DNA from: Phormidesmis sp963710175
GTDB lineage: Bacteria > Cyanobacteriota > Cyanobacteriia > Phormidesmidales > Phormidesmidaceae
Length of the DNA: 64,000 nucleotides
Assembly (NCBI GenBank): GCA_963710175.1
Contig: CAVPZC010000001.1
Span: 992,001-1,056,000 of the forward strand
Direction: 5' to 3'
The stretch's first letter is position 1. Every line of letters begins with the position of its first letter. The translations under genes and the position numbers were made by a program. Of this stretch, positions 42,084-50,134 are shown piece after piece. The notes below the pieces were generated by a model, which saw only the letters and a list, made by a program, of their open reading frames with translations, made no database searches and was not told where the DNA came from.

Positions 42084-42188
42084 TATAGCAAAGTAAGGAT
42101 GCATTCTTACTTTGCGAGTCGAGTTGCCTGTTGTCAGATAACGGTTTCAGCCGACAAAAGTGTCCTAAGCAACCCAACAGGAGCTATA
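42084..42188 (+). repeat. 105-bp structured repeat, copy 3
   Basis: Runs from TATAGC to GCTATA, with one further matching base pair at the ends (CTATAGC/GCTATAG). Perfect 9-bp arms CAAAGTAAG/CTTACTTTG at the left. The right-hand arm has GCAACCCAAC in place of GCAACTCGAC, so the second stem is partly lost. It lies between convergent GT4 and sulfotransferase genes. Confidence 0.85.
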
Positions 42189-42210
42189 GTTTAGAGGTGC
42201 TACTCCAGTT

Positions 42211-43200
42211 CTATTCCCAAAATCTATCCTGCATATTGAATGAAGTTACGATATCTTCAATCAGGTCTTTTTCGTAGTCATCAATCTGCGTTTTCCAGCC
42301 TAGTAGCCGATCAGACTTCGATACTTTCTGAGCCCATCCATTTTTGCCCCAGTCTGTAGAGGAGGGTTTATCCATCTCCACGGACTGAGAAACCTTAGGA
42401 TTGAGGCCTAAGTCAACTAGCAGCTGCGAGATAGCAGATGGCGGGGCCCCTATTAAATCTTCATAGCGAGCCACTTTAAACAAGCCTACGTAAGACTTGA
42501 ATTTGTCTTCAAGATACTGCTCAGTAAGACAGTAGTAGCCTGCTAGACGACCGTAGTCTGTTGTTTTGTCGATAGCTTTAATAGTGCTAGCCTGAGGCTG
42601 AAAATACTCGCTGCGCCCATCATCTACTTCAAGCAGCAGCTCTCGAAGAGAAAAATTATTAAATGTTCCCTCGGCCCACTGCCCGCCTTGCAACTGCTTG
42701 ATAGAAGTTATCACAGCGCGGGGATCGCGAACAAGATGTAAAACAGGTGTTGAGAATGTATTAGCTATAGCATATGCGCAGAGCGATGCTCGGGTGAACT
42801 TCACCACTACGTTTGAACAAATGCATTCTTTGATGTCCCTTCTGTGCCAGGATCTGCCTTTCAGCTGTCCCTTTAAAGACTGTTGAATGACGCTGTAGAG
42901 AGCTGATCCTTTTGTAAAATTCTCTGGGACATACGGCATCAGCGCGTTTACAAACTGAAAGTCTCGTCGCTCGGGTCGAATTTCGGGTAGACACTTTAAA
43001 ATATTTTGAGACGGTAGGTTGAAGGGCTCAAAGACAGACTTTGCCTGTAATAATTCTGCAACCGTTTCTTGGAGCCATGTAGTACCGCTACGCCAAAAGC
43101 CATTAATAACTAAAGCTTTGCTCGCAGGCAAACGTAGACCATTTGCATAGTCGGTTGCAGTGCATGCAAAACCATACATCTTTTGGGCTGATAGAATCAT
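42211..43200 (-). CDS. Sulfotransferase-domain protein
   Basis: 329 residues. PAPS loop VINGFWRSGTTWLQETVAEL and 3'-phosphate motif LHLVRDPRAVITSIKQL are clear; FEPFNLP follows the usual carbohydrate-sulfotransferase layout. It is the second sulfotransferase of the locus, unrelated in detail to the first. ATG 43200 (a TTG lies 4 codons upstream). It is transcribed against the main run. Confidence 0.88.
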   Translation of the reverse strand: MILSAQKMYGFACTATDYANGLRLPASKALVINGFWRSGTTWLQETVAELLQAKSVFEPFNLPSQNILKCLPEIRPERRDFQFVNALMPYVPENFTKGSALYSVIQQSLKGQLKGRSWHRRDIKECICSNVVVKFTRASLCAYAIANTFSTPVLHLVRDPRAVITSIKQLQGGQWAEGTFNNFSLRELLLEVDDGRSEYFQPQASTIKAIDKTTDYGRLAGYYCLTEQYLEDKFKSYVGLFKVARYEDLIGAPPSAISQLLVDLGLNPKVSQSVEMDKPSSTDWGKNGWAQKVSKSDRLLGWKTQIDDYEKDLIEDIVTSFNMQDRFWE

Positions 43201-43332
43201 GCGCTTTCTCAACTAAAGCAATACTACGAACCTTAACTTATTTGGTTAAAATTTTCCGGGTAGTCACTCATGTCTAGTTGAAATGCTGCCGCTATTAAAT
43301 CTTGTTTACGCTAACCCGCTTCTCTACTGTAA

Positions 43333-43436
43333 TATAGCTCTGTCGAGTTGCTTAAGATACTTTTATCGGCTAAAACCATTATTTTACAACAGGCAACTCG
43401 ACTAGCGAAGTAAGAATGCATCTTTACTTTGCTATA
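43333..43436 (-). repeat. 105-bp structured repeat, copy 4 (inverted)
   Basis: Complement of the other copies, from TATAGC to GCTATA, with the GTCGAGTTGC/GCAACTCGAC stem intact. It overlaps the 3' end of the acetyltransferase gene: the last codons (I, A, K) and stop of that gene are made of repeat sequence (ATAGCAAAGTAA on the minus strand). Confidence 0.85.
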
Positions 43437-43984
43437 AAATCGCTTGACCCTTTGTAGCTAACTATTTTAGCTGGGATGCCAACAGCGACTGCGCTGTCAG
43501 GCAGACTCTTATTGACGACGGCATTTGCTCCGATAGCAACATCATTGCCAATATTTATGGCACCAAAAATTTTAGCGCCAGGCGCGATGTACACTCGGTC
43601 TCCAATCTGAGGCCATCCTTTCTTATCACCTCGACCGCCCTCTCCAATTGTAACGTCGTGGCTAATGGTACAGTGCTCTCCCAAGGTGACGTTGGGGTGC
43701 ATAATGATGCTTCCACAGTGCGCAATGTACAGCCCCTTACCGATATGGGCGCTTTTAGGCAGCTCAATACCGGTCACAAGGACAGTGAGTTTGTGCCAGA
43801 TAGCACCTAAGAACTTTAGTAGCTGGCGTCCTCCTGGCAGCTGGACTTTTTCATTTACCCAATGATTAAAACGGTACTCCGCTAAGGCCCATAATCCCTC
43901 CTTGGTAAGTAGCAGCATCAGCCAAGACTTTTTATTTTCAGTGCGAGAGAACTGGCGAATATCTTCTCGGAAAAGCTCTAGCAT
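43424..43984 (-). CDS. Serine acetyltransferase-like LbH acyltransferase
   Basis: 186 residues. The C-terminal two thirds is a left-handed beta-helix with hexapeptide repeats (IGKGLYIAHCGSIIMHP, CTISHDVTIGEGG, IGDRVYIAPGAKIFGAI, VAIGANAVVNKSLPDS). The CysE-like core His lies in AHCGSI/ISHDVTIG. In this setting it probably O-acetylates the polysaccharide rather than making O-acetylserine. ATG 43984. The stop codon comes from repeat copy 4. Confidence 0.87.
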   Translation of the reverse strand: MLELFREDIRQFSRTENKKSWLMLLLTKEGLWALAEYRFNHWVNEKVQLPGGRQLLKFLGAIWHKLTVLVTGIELPKSAHIGKGLYIAHCGSIIMHPNVTLGEHCTISHDVTIGEGGRGDKKGWPQIGDRVYIAPGAKIFGAINIGNDVAIGANAVVNKSLPDSAVAVGIPAKIVSYKGSSDFIAK

Positions 43985-44268
43985 CGCAGGGCCGACGAAA
44001 TACGGTGTAGTTCAGACAGAAATTTACCGGTCCTACCTGTGAGAGTTAAGCCTTCTCACTGTCATTCTGTAAACGATACTCTGCCGGGGGCTGCGCTTTA
44101 TCCTTACTTAGAAACAAGATTGAGCAAAACTATATCTACCGAATTTAGCATGGTGGTGCAGAAATTGGTATGTAGCCGCAATTTGGATTTTTTTGCTGTG
44201 TGATCGCTCTCCGTCGTCAGACCAATAGCAACGAACACCACTGATGCGCATATGCTGAGCCACTTTTG

Positions 44269-45108
44269 TTAGCTATTTCTGACCCACTGCTGCCGCAAAG
44301 ACAAATCAGGATTCATTCCTAATCTTATCTTCACGACTTGCTTAAAGGCTAGCCACAAAAACGGCGGGATCGTACTCGCATAGCGCTTCCACAGTCGCCC
44401 CGGCTCCTGCGCCAGCCGATAGCACCATTCCATGCCATACTTTCTTACCAGCGCCGGAGCCCACTTCTTCTCGCCGACATATACCGAAAAAGCACCGCCC
44501 AGGCCGATCATTACTGCCTCTACCTGCCCGCGGTGCTCACCCATCCAGCGCTCTTGCTTCGGGCAACCCAAAGACACAAACACCAGTCCCGCGCCGCTTT
44601 CGTTTATTTGAGCTGTGATCGTTTCATCTTCCTCAGCGCTCAATTCCCGAAACGGTGGCGACACCATGCCCACTATCTGCAAGTTAGGAAAATCTTTCGC
44701 TAGCTGCTGACGAATCTGCAATAGTGTCTCAGGCGTAGACCCTAAGAAAAAGAGACTGACCCCTGTTGCTTGCGCCTGCTCACACAGCGCTAGCAACAGC
44801 TCCATCCCCGCCACCCGGTCTTGAGGCTGACCCTTCATCAAGCCCGTCATCCAGACCAGCGGCATACCATCTGGTGTCAGCAAGTCGGCCTTCCTCAGGA
44901 CTTGGGCAAACTCACGCTCCCAGTGCCCCTCCATCAGCATATGCACATTAGAGACGCATACCATCTTGCTTAAATGCGCCTTTGCCCACTGCATCATGAC
45001 GCTAACTTGCTGATCAAAAGACAAAGCCGAGATTGGGAAGCCCGTCACATTCTGAGTGGGCAGAGAACTCTTCTGCCGTGCGGACTCCGAGAGATCGCGA
45101 TAAAACAT
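44269..45108 (-). CDS. WecB/TagA/CpsF-family glycosyltransferase (GT26)
   Basis: 279 residues. Family signatures: VCVSNVHMLMEGH, LTPDGMPLVWM, FFLGSTPETLLQI, LGCPKQERWMGEH, and GLGGAFSVYVGEKKWAP, then RLAQEPGRLWKRY. These enzymes add N-acetylmannosamine or a related sugar to undecaprenyl-linked GlcNAc. ATG 45108. Downstream of the gene (on its own strand) lies a 284-bp gap and then the acetyltransferase. Confidence 0.92.
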   Translation of the reverse strand: MFYRDLSESARQKSSLPTQNVTGFPISALSFDQQVSVMMQWAKAHLSKMVCVSNVHMLMEGHWEREFAQVLRKADLLTPDGMPLVWMTGLMKGQPQDRVAGMELLLALCEQAQATGVSLFFLGSTPETLLQIRQQLAKDFPNLQIVGMVSPPFRELSAEEDETITAQINESGAGLVFVSLGCPKQERWMGEHRGQVEAVMIGLGGAFSVYVGEKKWAPALVRKYGMEWCYRLAQEPGRLWKRYASTIPPFLWLAFKQVVKIRLGMNPDLSLRQQWVRNS

Positions 45109-46379
45109 GGGTTAAAAGTCTGCATAGTCTTTGAACACGAACCGCTTACGATGAACCCTGAAAAAATCTTTAACGCTGCCTGTCGAAGAAGTCTTTAAAA
45201 GATTCCTCTGGGCCGCCCATTCAACGCTTAGCCAATGCTCAATGCCAGCACCTCAGCCCTCTAAAGAGAATCCGGAAGAGCTTAGAAGAAGCTAGAAAAC
45301 GAAAATATTCTAGAGATTGATGCGCCACAAAACAAACAAATCTATCAACCGAACTGGCCTAAACAGGTCAGCGCGATCGCCAGTAAAGTATGTACAAGAG
45401 CTACCTTGCCAATCAGCACACCTGTTGACCAAAGATCCAGTCAGGCTCTCCCCTCTTTAAAGGGAAATGGGCGTGCGGTAAATCGTGCTGTTTCTGTTGA
45501 AATAACGCTAAGTGCGCACAGGATCTTAAAACTGTACGAGGCTTATTCGGTTCTCTTTTAATGGCTTTCTAGTCAACGACGACGGGCAATACTGTTGATG
45601 AGACTCAGCGATGATCAGCCGATTAAACCTATCGGCAGACCGTAAAATTGGCTGTAAAACCGGTAGATGAGGTAGAGATGCGTCGGTAGATAGCACAAAA
45701 CTGAGTCCTTTGTTTAACGGTCTTGGCTAAGTGGTGTCTGACTCGGGATAGATGCTTTGAGCTCATGCATAAACATCATGCCGCTCACGTTGCCTACCGT
45801 TACATAGTTCTCTCTGTATTCGCAAGAGCAAAATACGTGGTTTCACTCAACTTCACGAAAACTTCATAATTACTGCCAGTTCTTTCTGAGGAAAATTTCG
45901 GTGAAAGTCCTTTAAATCACGGTGATATAGAAAACTTTCTTAACAACCGCCGCCACTGAAACTGATAGCCACCAATCTTTTGGAAATTCTCTATTGCAGA
46001 GTCAGGCTACACGGGCCGTTCACTCTGTAAAGAAGAGAAAAGAACAACGCATCTATACCCGGACTTGTCAAGCTTTTGCCTATGAAAGTCTGTGAATTTT
46101 CTATGAAGTTAGGGCGATCGCTTCAGAAACGTGGCGGATTTGAGCGTGTCGGCCTGCAAACGTACTTGGCTGACCACTAACAGACCCAGCCGACTGTATG
46201 ACAGGCGATCGCCGCTCAGCAAACAGCACTATCGTCCGGAGAAACGCAGTATTTCTTGAAAGTGTGTAATACAGAGCAGTTCACCCAGAATATCCAACCG
46301 CAAAAGCGTACCTGAAAGCCGGACCAAAAAGCCAATCTGAGCCTCGTCCCAACTGCCCCATCTACATCTGCTGAAATTC
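45109..46379. other. 1.27-kb gene-free region between divergent polysaccharide genes
   Basis: No convincing gene in any frame; short frames at the edges are shadows of flanking genes. Two HIP1-type sites occur, and a sigma-70-like promoter is described separately. A long untranslated leader for the export genes would fit, but I recognise no riboswitch or RNA family. Confidence 0.5.
45842..45870 (+). promoter_or_regulatory. Candidate promoter for the export operon
   Basis: TTCACT (45842-45847), 17 bp, CATAAT (45865-45870). This would give a leader of about 500 nt before the SLBB gene. A fortuitous match in an AT-rich spacer cannot be excluded. Confidence 0.3.
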
Positions 46380-47849
46380 ATGCCTTCTAGACCTCTATAC
46401 CGACTCAGGATAGCGACCATCGGTGGACTCTTTCTCATCAGCGGCGTCGCCACACCCGCTGTTAAAGCGCAGAACTCTCCATCAGCTCAGGGCCTACCCA
46501 CTATTCCGACTCAGCCAGCGCCTGCTGCTCCAGCGCCTGCTGCTCCAGTCCCAGAATCAGCCTATACCCTGGGTGCAGGCGACATCGTCAACGTCGATAT
46601 CTTCCGAGTCCCGCAATACAGCGGCGAAAGCCAGGTCTTAGTCGATGGCACGCTAAACCTCCCCCTAGTCGGTAAAGTCAATGTCAACGGGCTGAACGTG
46701 GATGCCGCCACCGCCGCCATCTCCCGTCAATACGGCCAATACCTTCGCCGCCCGATCGTCACCCTCAGCCTGCTCAGACGCCGCCCTCTGCAAATCGGCA
46801 TTGCTGGCGAAGTCAGTCGTCCTGGCTCATACACCATTGATCAGAACGAAACCCAGTCTTCCCGCCTCAGCCAGCTAATCGAAACCGCAGGCGGCATCAC
46901 CCAATCAGCCGATCTCGCCCAAGTGCAAGTTCGCAGGCCCCGAGCAGATGGCACCCAGCAGCTAGTCACCGTCAACCTCTGGGAACTTATTAGAAATGGC
47001 GACCTCACTCAAGACGTTACCTTGCGAGATGGCGACGCGATCTTTATTCCTACAGCGCTAGTTCCCTTAGAAAATGCTGCCCTGCTAGCCGACGCCAGCT
47101 TTGCCAACGACGTCAATCAACCGATTAATATTGCTGTCATTGGCGAAGTCTATCGCCCCGGCCCGTACACGCTGGAAGGCGGTGCAGCGCGGACAGGCAA
47201 TGCCGGTACACCTGGCGCAGCAGGTTCTTCTAATACGCCTACTACTATTACCAGAGCCCTCCAGGTAGCAGGCGGCATCAAACCGCTAGCAGACATTAGA
47301 AAAGTACAGGTAGTCCGTCCCACGCGCGCTGGCACACCTCAAGTCTTCGAAGCCGACCTCTGGCAGCTATTAAGCTCTGGCGACATCAAGCAAGATGCCA
47401 TTCTGCAAGAAGGCGATACGGTCTTCGTACCGATAGCAACCGCGCTTACCCCCGCCGAAATTAGCCAGGCAGCTGCGGCCAGCTTCTCCCCTGATACTAT
47501 CCGCGTCAACGTAGTGGGCGAAGTCAAGCAGGCTGGCGTCGTCGAGCTACCGCCAAATACCCCTCTCAGCCAGGGAATTTTAGCAGCCGGTGGCTTCAAT
47601 AATACCCGAGCTAGCCGAGGCTCCGCTGAACTGGTCAGGCTTAAAGACGACGGCACTGTAGATCGCGAAACCATACCTGTAGATTTTGCTCAGGGTATTA
47701 ATGACGAAAATAACCCGCTGCTCAGAAACAACGATGTCATCATCGTCAATCGCAACGGTCTCGCTAGCGTGACAGACGTCTTAGGTACCGTCACCAGTCC
47801 CTTAGGCGGCCTGTTTTCTATCTTCCGCTTCTTCGACATTTTTAGATGA
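46380..47849 (+). CDS. Polysaccharide export protein with SLBB domains (Wza-like)
   Basis: 489 residues. A hydrophobic N-terminus with cleavage-like AVKAQ suggests export; there is no lipobox Cys. After a proline/alanine-rich linker (about 40-58) comes the Poly_export domain: YTLGAGDIVNVDIFRVPQ, DGTLNLPLVGKVNVNGL. Three SLBB-type units follow, each with GE(V)xxPGxY/(V)xLxxN: IGIAGEVSRPGSYTID, IAVIGEVYRPGPYTL, VNVVGEVKQAGVVELP. It would form the outer-membrane exit channel. ATG 46380; the next gene is 66 bp downstream. Confidence 0.93.
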   Translation: MPSRPLYRLRIATIGGLFLISGVATPAVKAQNSPSAQGLPTIPTQPAPAAPAPAAPVPESAYTLGAGDIVNVDIFRVPQYSGESQVLVDGTLNLPLVGKVNVNGLNVDAATAAISRQYGQYLRRPIVTLSLLRRRPLQIGIAGEVSRPGSYTIDQNETQSSRLSQLIETAGGITQSADLAQVQVRRPRADGTQQLVTVNLWELIRNGDLTQDVTLRDGDAIFIPTALVPLENAALLADASFANDVNQPINIAVIGEVYRPGPYTLEGGAARTGNAGTPGAAGSSNTPTTITRALQVAGGIKPLADIRKVQVVRPTRAGTPQVFEADLWQLLSSGDIKQDAILQEGDTVFVPIATALTPAEISQAAAASFSPDTIRVNVVGEVKQAGVVELPPNTPLSQGILAAGGFNNTRASRGSAELVRLKDDGTVDRETIPVDFAQGINDENNPLLRNNDVIIVNRNGLASVTDVLGTVTSPLGGLFSIFRFFDIFR

Positions 47850-47915
47850 CAGTTAGCTAATTAACAGTCCGCCAAGCCATTCACTTTCGCTATCTAACCT
47901 ACCTTCGAGTGAGAT

Positions 47916-50099
47916 ATGAAATCCGAAACAGCCTTGCAGCTCTCGCCCTCGCAAATCACTCCCGCTGTTTCGATGGAAGATGCAGAAGGCGGGCTAAATG
48001 TTGGGCAGCTTCTGCGCACGCTACAGCGTAAGTGGCTGTTAATTCTGGGCATTACCCTGGCGACTACAGCTGCCGCTGCTGCAAAAGTACTGACCGATAC
48101 ACCGACCTACAGTGGCTCGCTAGAAATTCTAGTTCAGCCGCTGAGCGCCGAAACCGAAGTTATCTCCAATATTCCAGAAACCCTAACCAGTGGAGATCAA
48201 AGACCTGCTAATTCCCTTGACCAAGATCTCCTCAAGATTTTAACTAGCCCTAGCGTTCTAGAGCCGGTCGTCGAAGAAGTCCAAACTCGCTACCCTCAGT
48301 TTTGCAACGCTCCTGCCGCCGCTATTGATCAACCCGAGGTGATGGATAAACTGTGTTATAACAGCATCCGACAGGGGCTACAGGTATCTCCTGCCGCCGA
48401 GGACTCAGACATCCTACAGGCTAGTTTTCAAGACCCCGATCCTCAAAAGGTAGTGACCATCCTTGATGCCGTCTCTGATGCCTACCTTAAGTACAGTCTC
48501 TCTTCAAAGCAAGCAGATATCAGTCGAGGCATTAATTTTGTTGAGCAAAAGCTACCTGATCTGCGAGATAAGGTTGACTCGCTTCAGGGGCAACTGCAAA
48601 CTCTTCGTTTAGACAATGACCTGATCGATCCAGAGTCGCGAGGTAGCCAGCTATCGTCTCAGGTCAGCGCTTTCTCACAAGAGCAGCTGGAGGTCAAAGT
48701 GCAGCTTGAGCAGCTACGCAATGTCCGGGAAGACTTGAGACAGCAGATACAGCAGCCAGGAGAAACTGCCGCTTCTTCTGCCCTTGCACAAAACCCGCGA
48801 TATCAAACCTTACTCAATTCTCTTCTAGAGCTGGATTCTCAAATTGCTGAAGCTTCAACCCTCTATCTAGAAACCCTCCCCGACATGCAGGTACTCAGAG
48901 AACAGCGGCAAAATCTGCTGACGCTCTTAGCCCAACAGGGGCAGCAGTCTGAGCAAGAGGTGGTGAGTCAGATCCGTGAATTAGAGGCCCGCGAACAGGC
49001 CCTTACCGAAACCCTACAAGGGTTGACCACTGGCGTTGACGATCTCTCAGGTATTTCACGTGACTATACCGACATTCAACGAGAGCTAGAAGTCGCTACC
49101 GAAAATCTCAGCCAATTCTTGGCAAAAAGAGAAGCGCTGGAGATTGACGCGGCTCAGCGAGAAATTCCTTGGGAGATTGTTACGCCGCCTACTAACCCGA
49201 GTCCTCAGCCGGTAAGTCTGCCGCAGAACCTGCTGCTAGGCGGAATGCTCGGTTTACTCTTAGGCACAGGCGCAGCTCTTTTGCTGGATAAATCGGGCGG
49301 CGTACTCCACAGCAACGATGAGATTCAGCGTACTACCCGCCTGCCTGTGCTGGGCAGAATTCCCGTTCAAAGGGAGATCAGAAGGGCCGATGAGAAAGAG
49401 AGTATGGCAGAATCGGTGCAGTATGTGGGGGCAAACATTCGAGCTGAGCGTAATGGGTTTGGCAGCAATGTTGAGCTGGGTGACAATCCTTTAAGCAGCG
49501 GCTATGCTAATGACCCCTTCGCCGAATCTTTTCGGTCTCTCTTTACTAATCTGCGGCTGCTCAATTCGCCTAACCTGACGCGCGCGATCGCCGTCAGCTC
49601 AGTCATGCCTGGTGAGGGAAAATCCACCGTAGCTCTGCATCTAGCTGAGGCGGCAGCAGCGATGGGTCAGCGAGTCTTGCTGATTGACGCAGACCTGCGC
49701 AATCCTCAAATCCACAACTATCTGGAGCTGTCTAACGAAAAGGGGTTGACCAACCTGTTTTCGGGTGAGTCTAACCCAGCGCTGATTCAAAAGTTTTTGC
49801 CAGAGCCGAATCTGTATGTAATAGCGGCAGGCTCTGCCCCCTTCGAGCCCGCTCGGCTGTTTTCGTCTCGCAGTATGAAGCGCTTTACCGAGAAAGTCAG
49901 AGCGAAGTTTGACCTGGTAATTTACGATACACCGCCTTTATTAGGACAGTCCGACGCCTATTTGGTCGCTAACAATACGGACGGCCTGCTGCTGGTGACT
50001 CAGCCTGGTAAGCTCAAGCAGCCGCTGCTAGATCGGGCGATGGAGCAGCTGCGGATTGCTGATATCAATGTATTGGGAATGGTAACCAGGGAAGGCTGA
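47916..50099 (+). CDS. Wzc-like chain-length regulator with CpsD-type ATPase domain
   Basis: 727 residues. N-terminal Wzz domain (LLRTLQRKWLLILGITLATT membrane segment, then a long periplasmic coiled coil), second membrane segment near LLLGGMLGLLLGTGAALLL, and a cytoplasmic BY-kinase-like ATPase: VMPGEGKSTVALHLAEA (Walker A), VLLIDADLRNPQ, and VIYDTPPLLGQSDAYL. It ends GMVTREG, without the tyrosine-rich tail of autophosphorylating Wzc kinases. It works with the SLBB protein and the Wzy-like polymerase in chain growth and export. ATG 47916. Confidence 0.92.
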   Translation: MKSETALQLSPSQITPAVSMEDAEGGLNVGQLLRTLQRKWLLILGITLATTAAAAAKVLTDTPTYSGSLEILVQPLSAETEVISNIPETLTSGDQRPANSLDQDLLKILTSPSVLEPVVEEVQTRYPQFCNAPAAAIDQPEVMDKLCYNSIRQGLQVSPAAEDSDILQASFQDPDPQKVVTILDAVSDAYLKYSLSSKQADISRGINFVEQKLPDLRDKVDSLQGQLQTLRLDNDLIDPESRGSQLSSQVSAFSQEQLEVKVQLEQLRNVREDLRQQIQQPGETAASSALAQNPRYQTLLNSLLELDSQIAEASTLYLETLPDMQVLREQRQNLLTLLAQQGQQSEQEVVSQIRELEAREQALTETLQGLTTGVDDLSGISRDYTDIQRELEVATENLSQFLAKREALEIDAAQREIPWEIVTPPTNPSPQPVSLPQNLLLGGMLGLLLGTGAALLLDKSGGVLHSNDEIQRTTRLPVLGRIPVQREIRRADEKESMAESVQYVGANIRAERNGFGSNVELGDNPLSSGYANDPFAESFRSLFTNLRLLNSPNLTRAIAVSSVMPGEGKSTVALHLAEAAAAMGQRVLLIDADLRNPQIHNYLELSNEKGLTNLFSGESNPALIQKFLPEPNLYVIAAGSAPFEPARLFSSRSMKRFTEKVRAKFDLVIYDTPPLLGQSDAYLVANNTDGLLLVTQPGKLKQPLLDRAMEQLRIADINVLGMVTREG

Positions 50100-50134
50100 T
50101 TGTCAGGCTGAAAGGAATGGTACGTTTGCCTTGC

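Noticed and set aside
43424..43984. CysE (cysteine biosynthesis) assignment
   Set aside because: The beta-helix is CysE-like, but the short N-terminus and the position among polysaccharide genes favour a sugar acetyltransferase; symbol left empty.
45109..46379. Hidden gene or riboswitch in the long spacer
   Set aside because: Short frames have no family resemblance and I could not fold a recognisable riboswitch by eye; kept only as a gene-free region.
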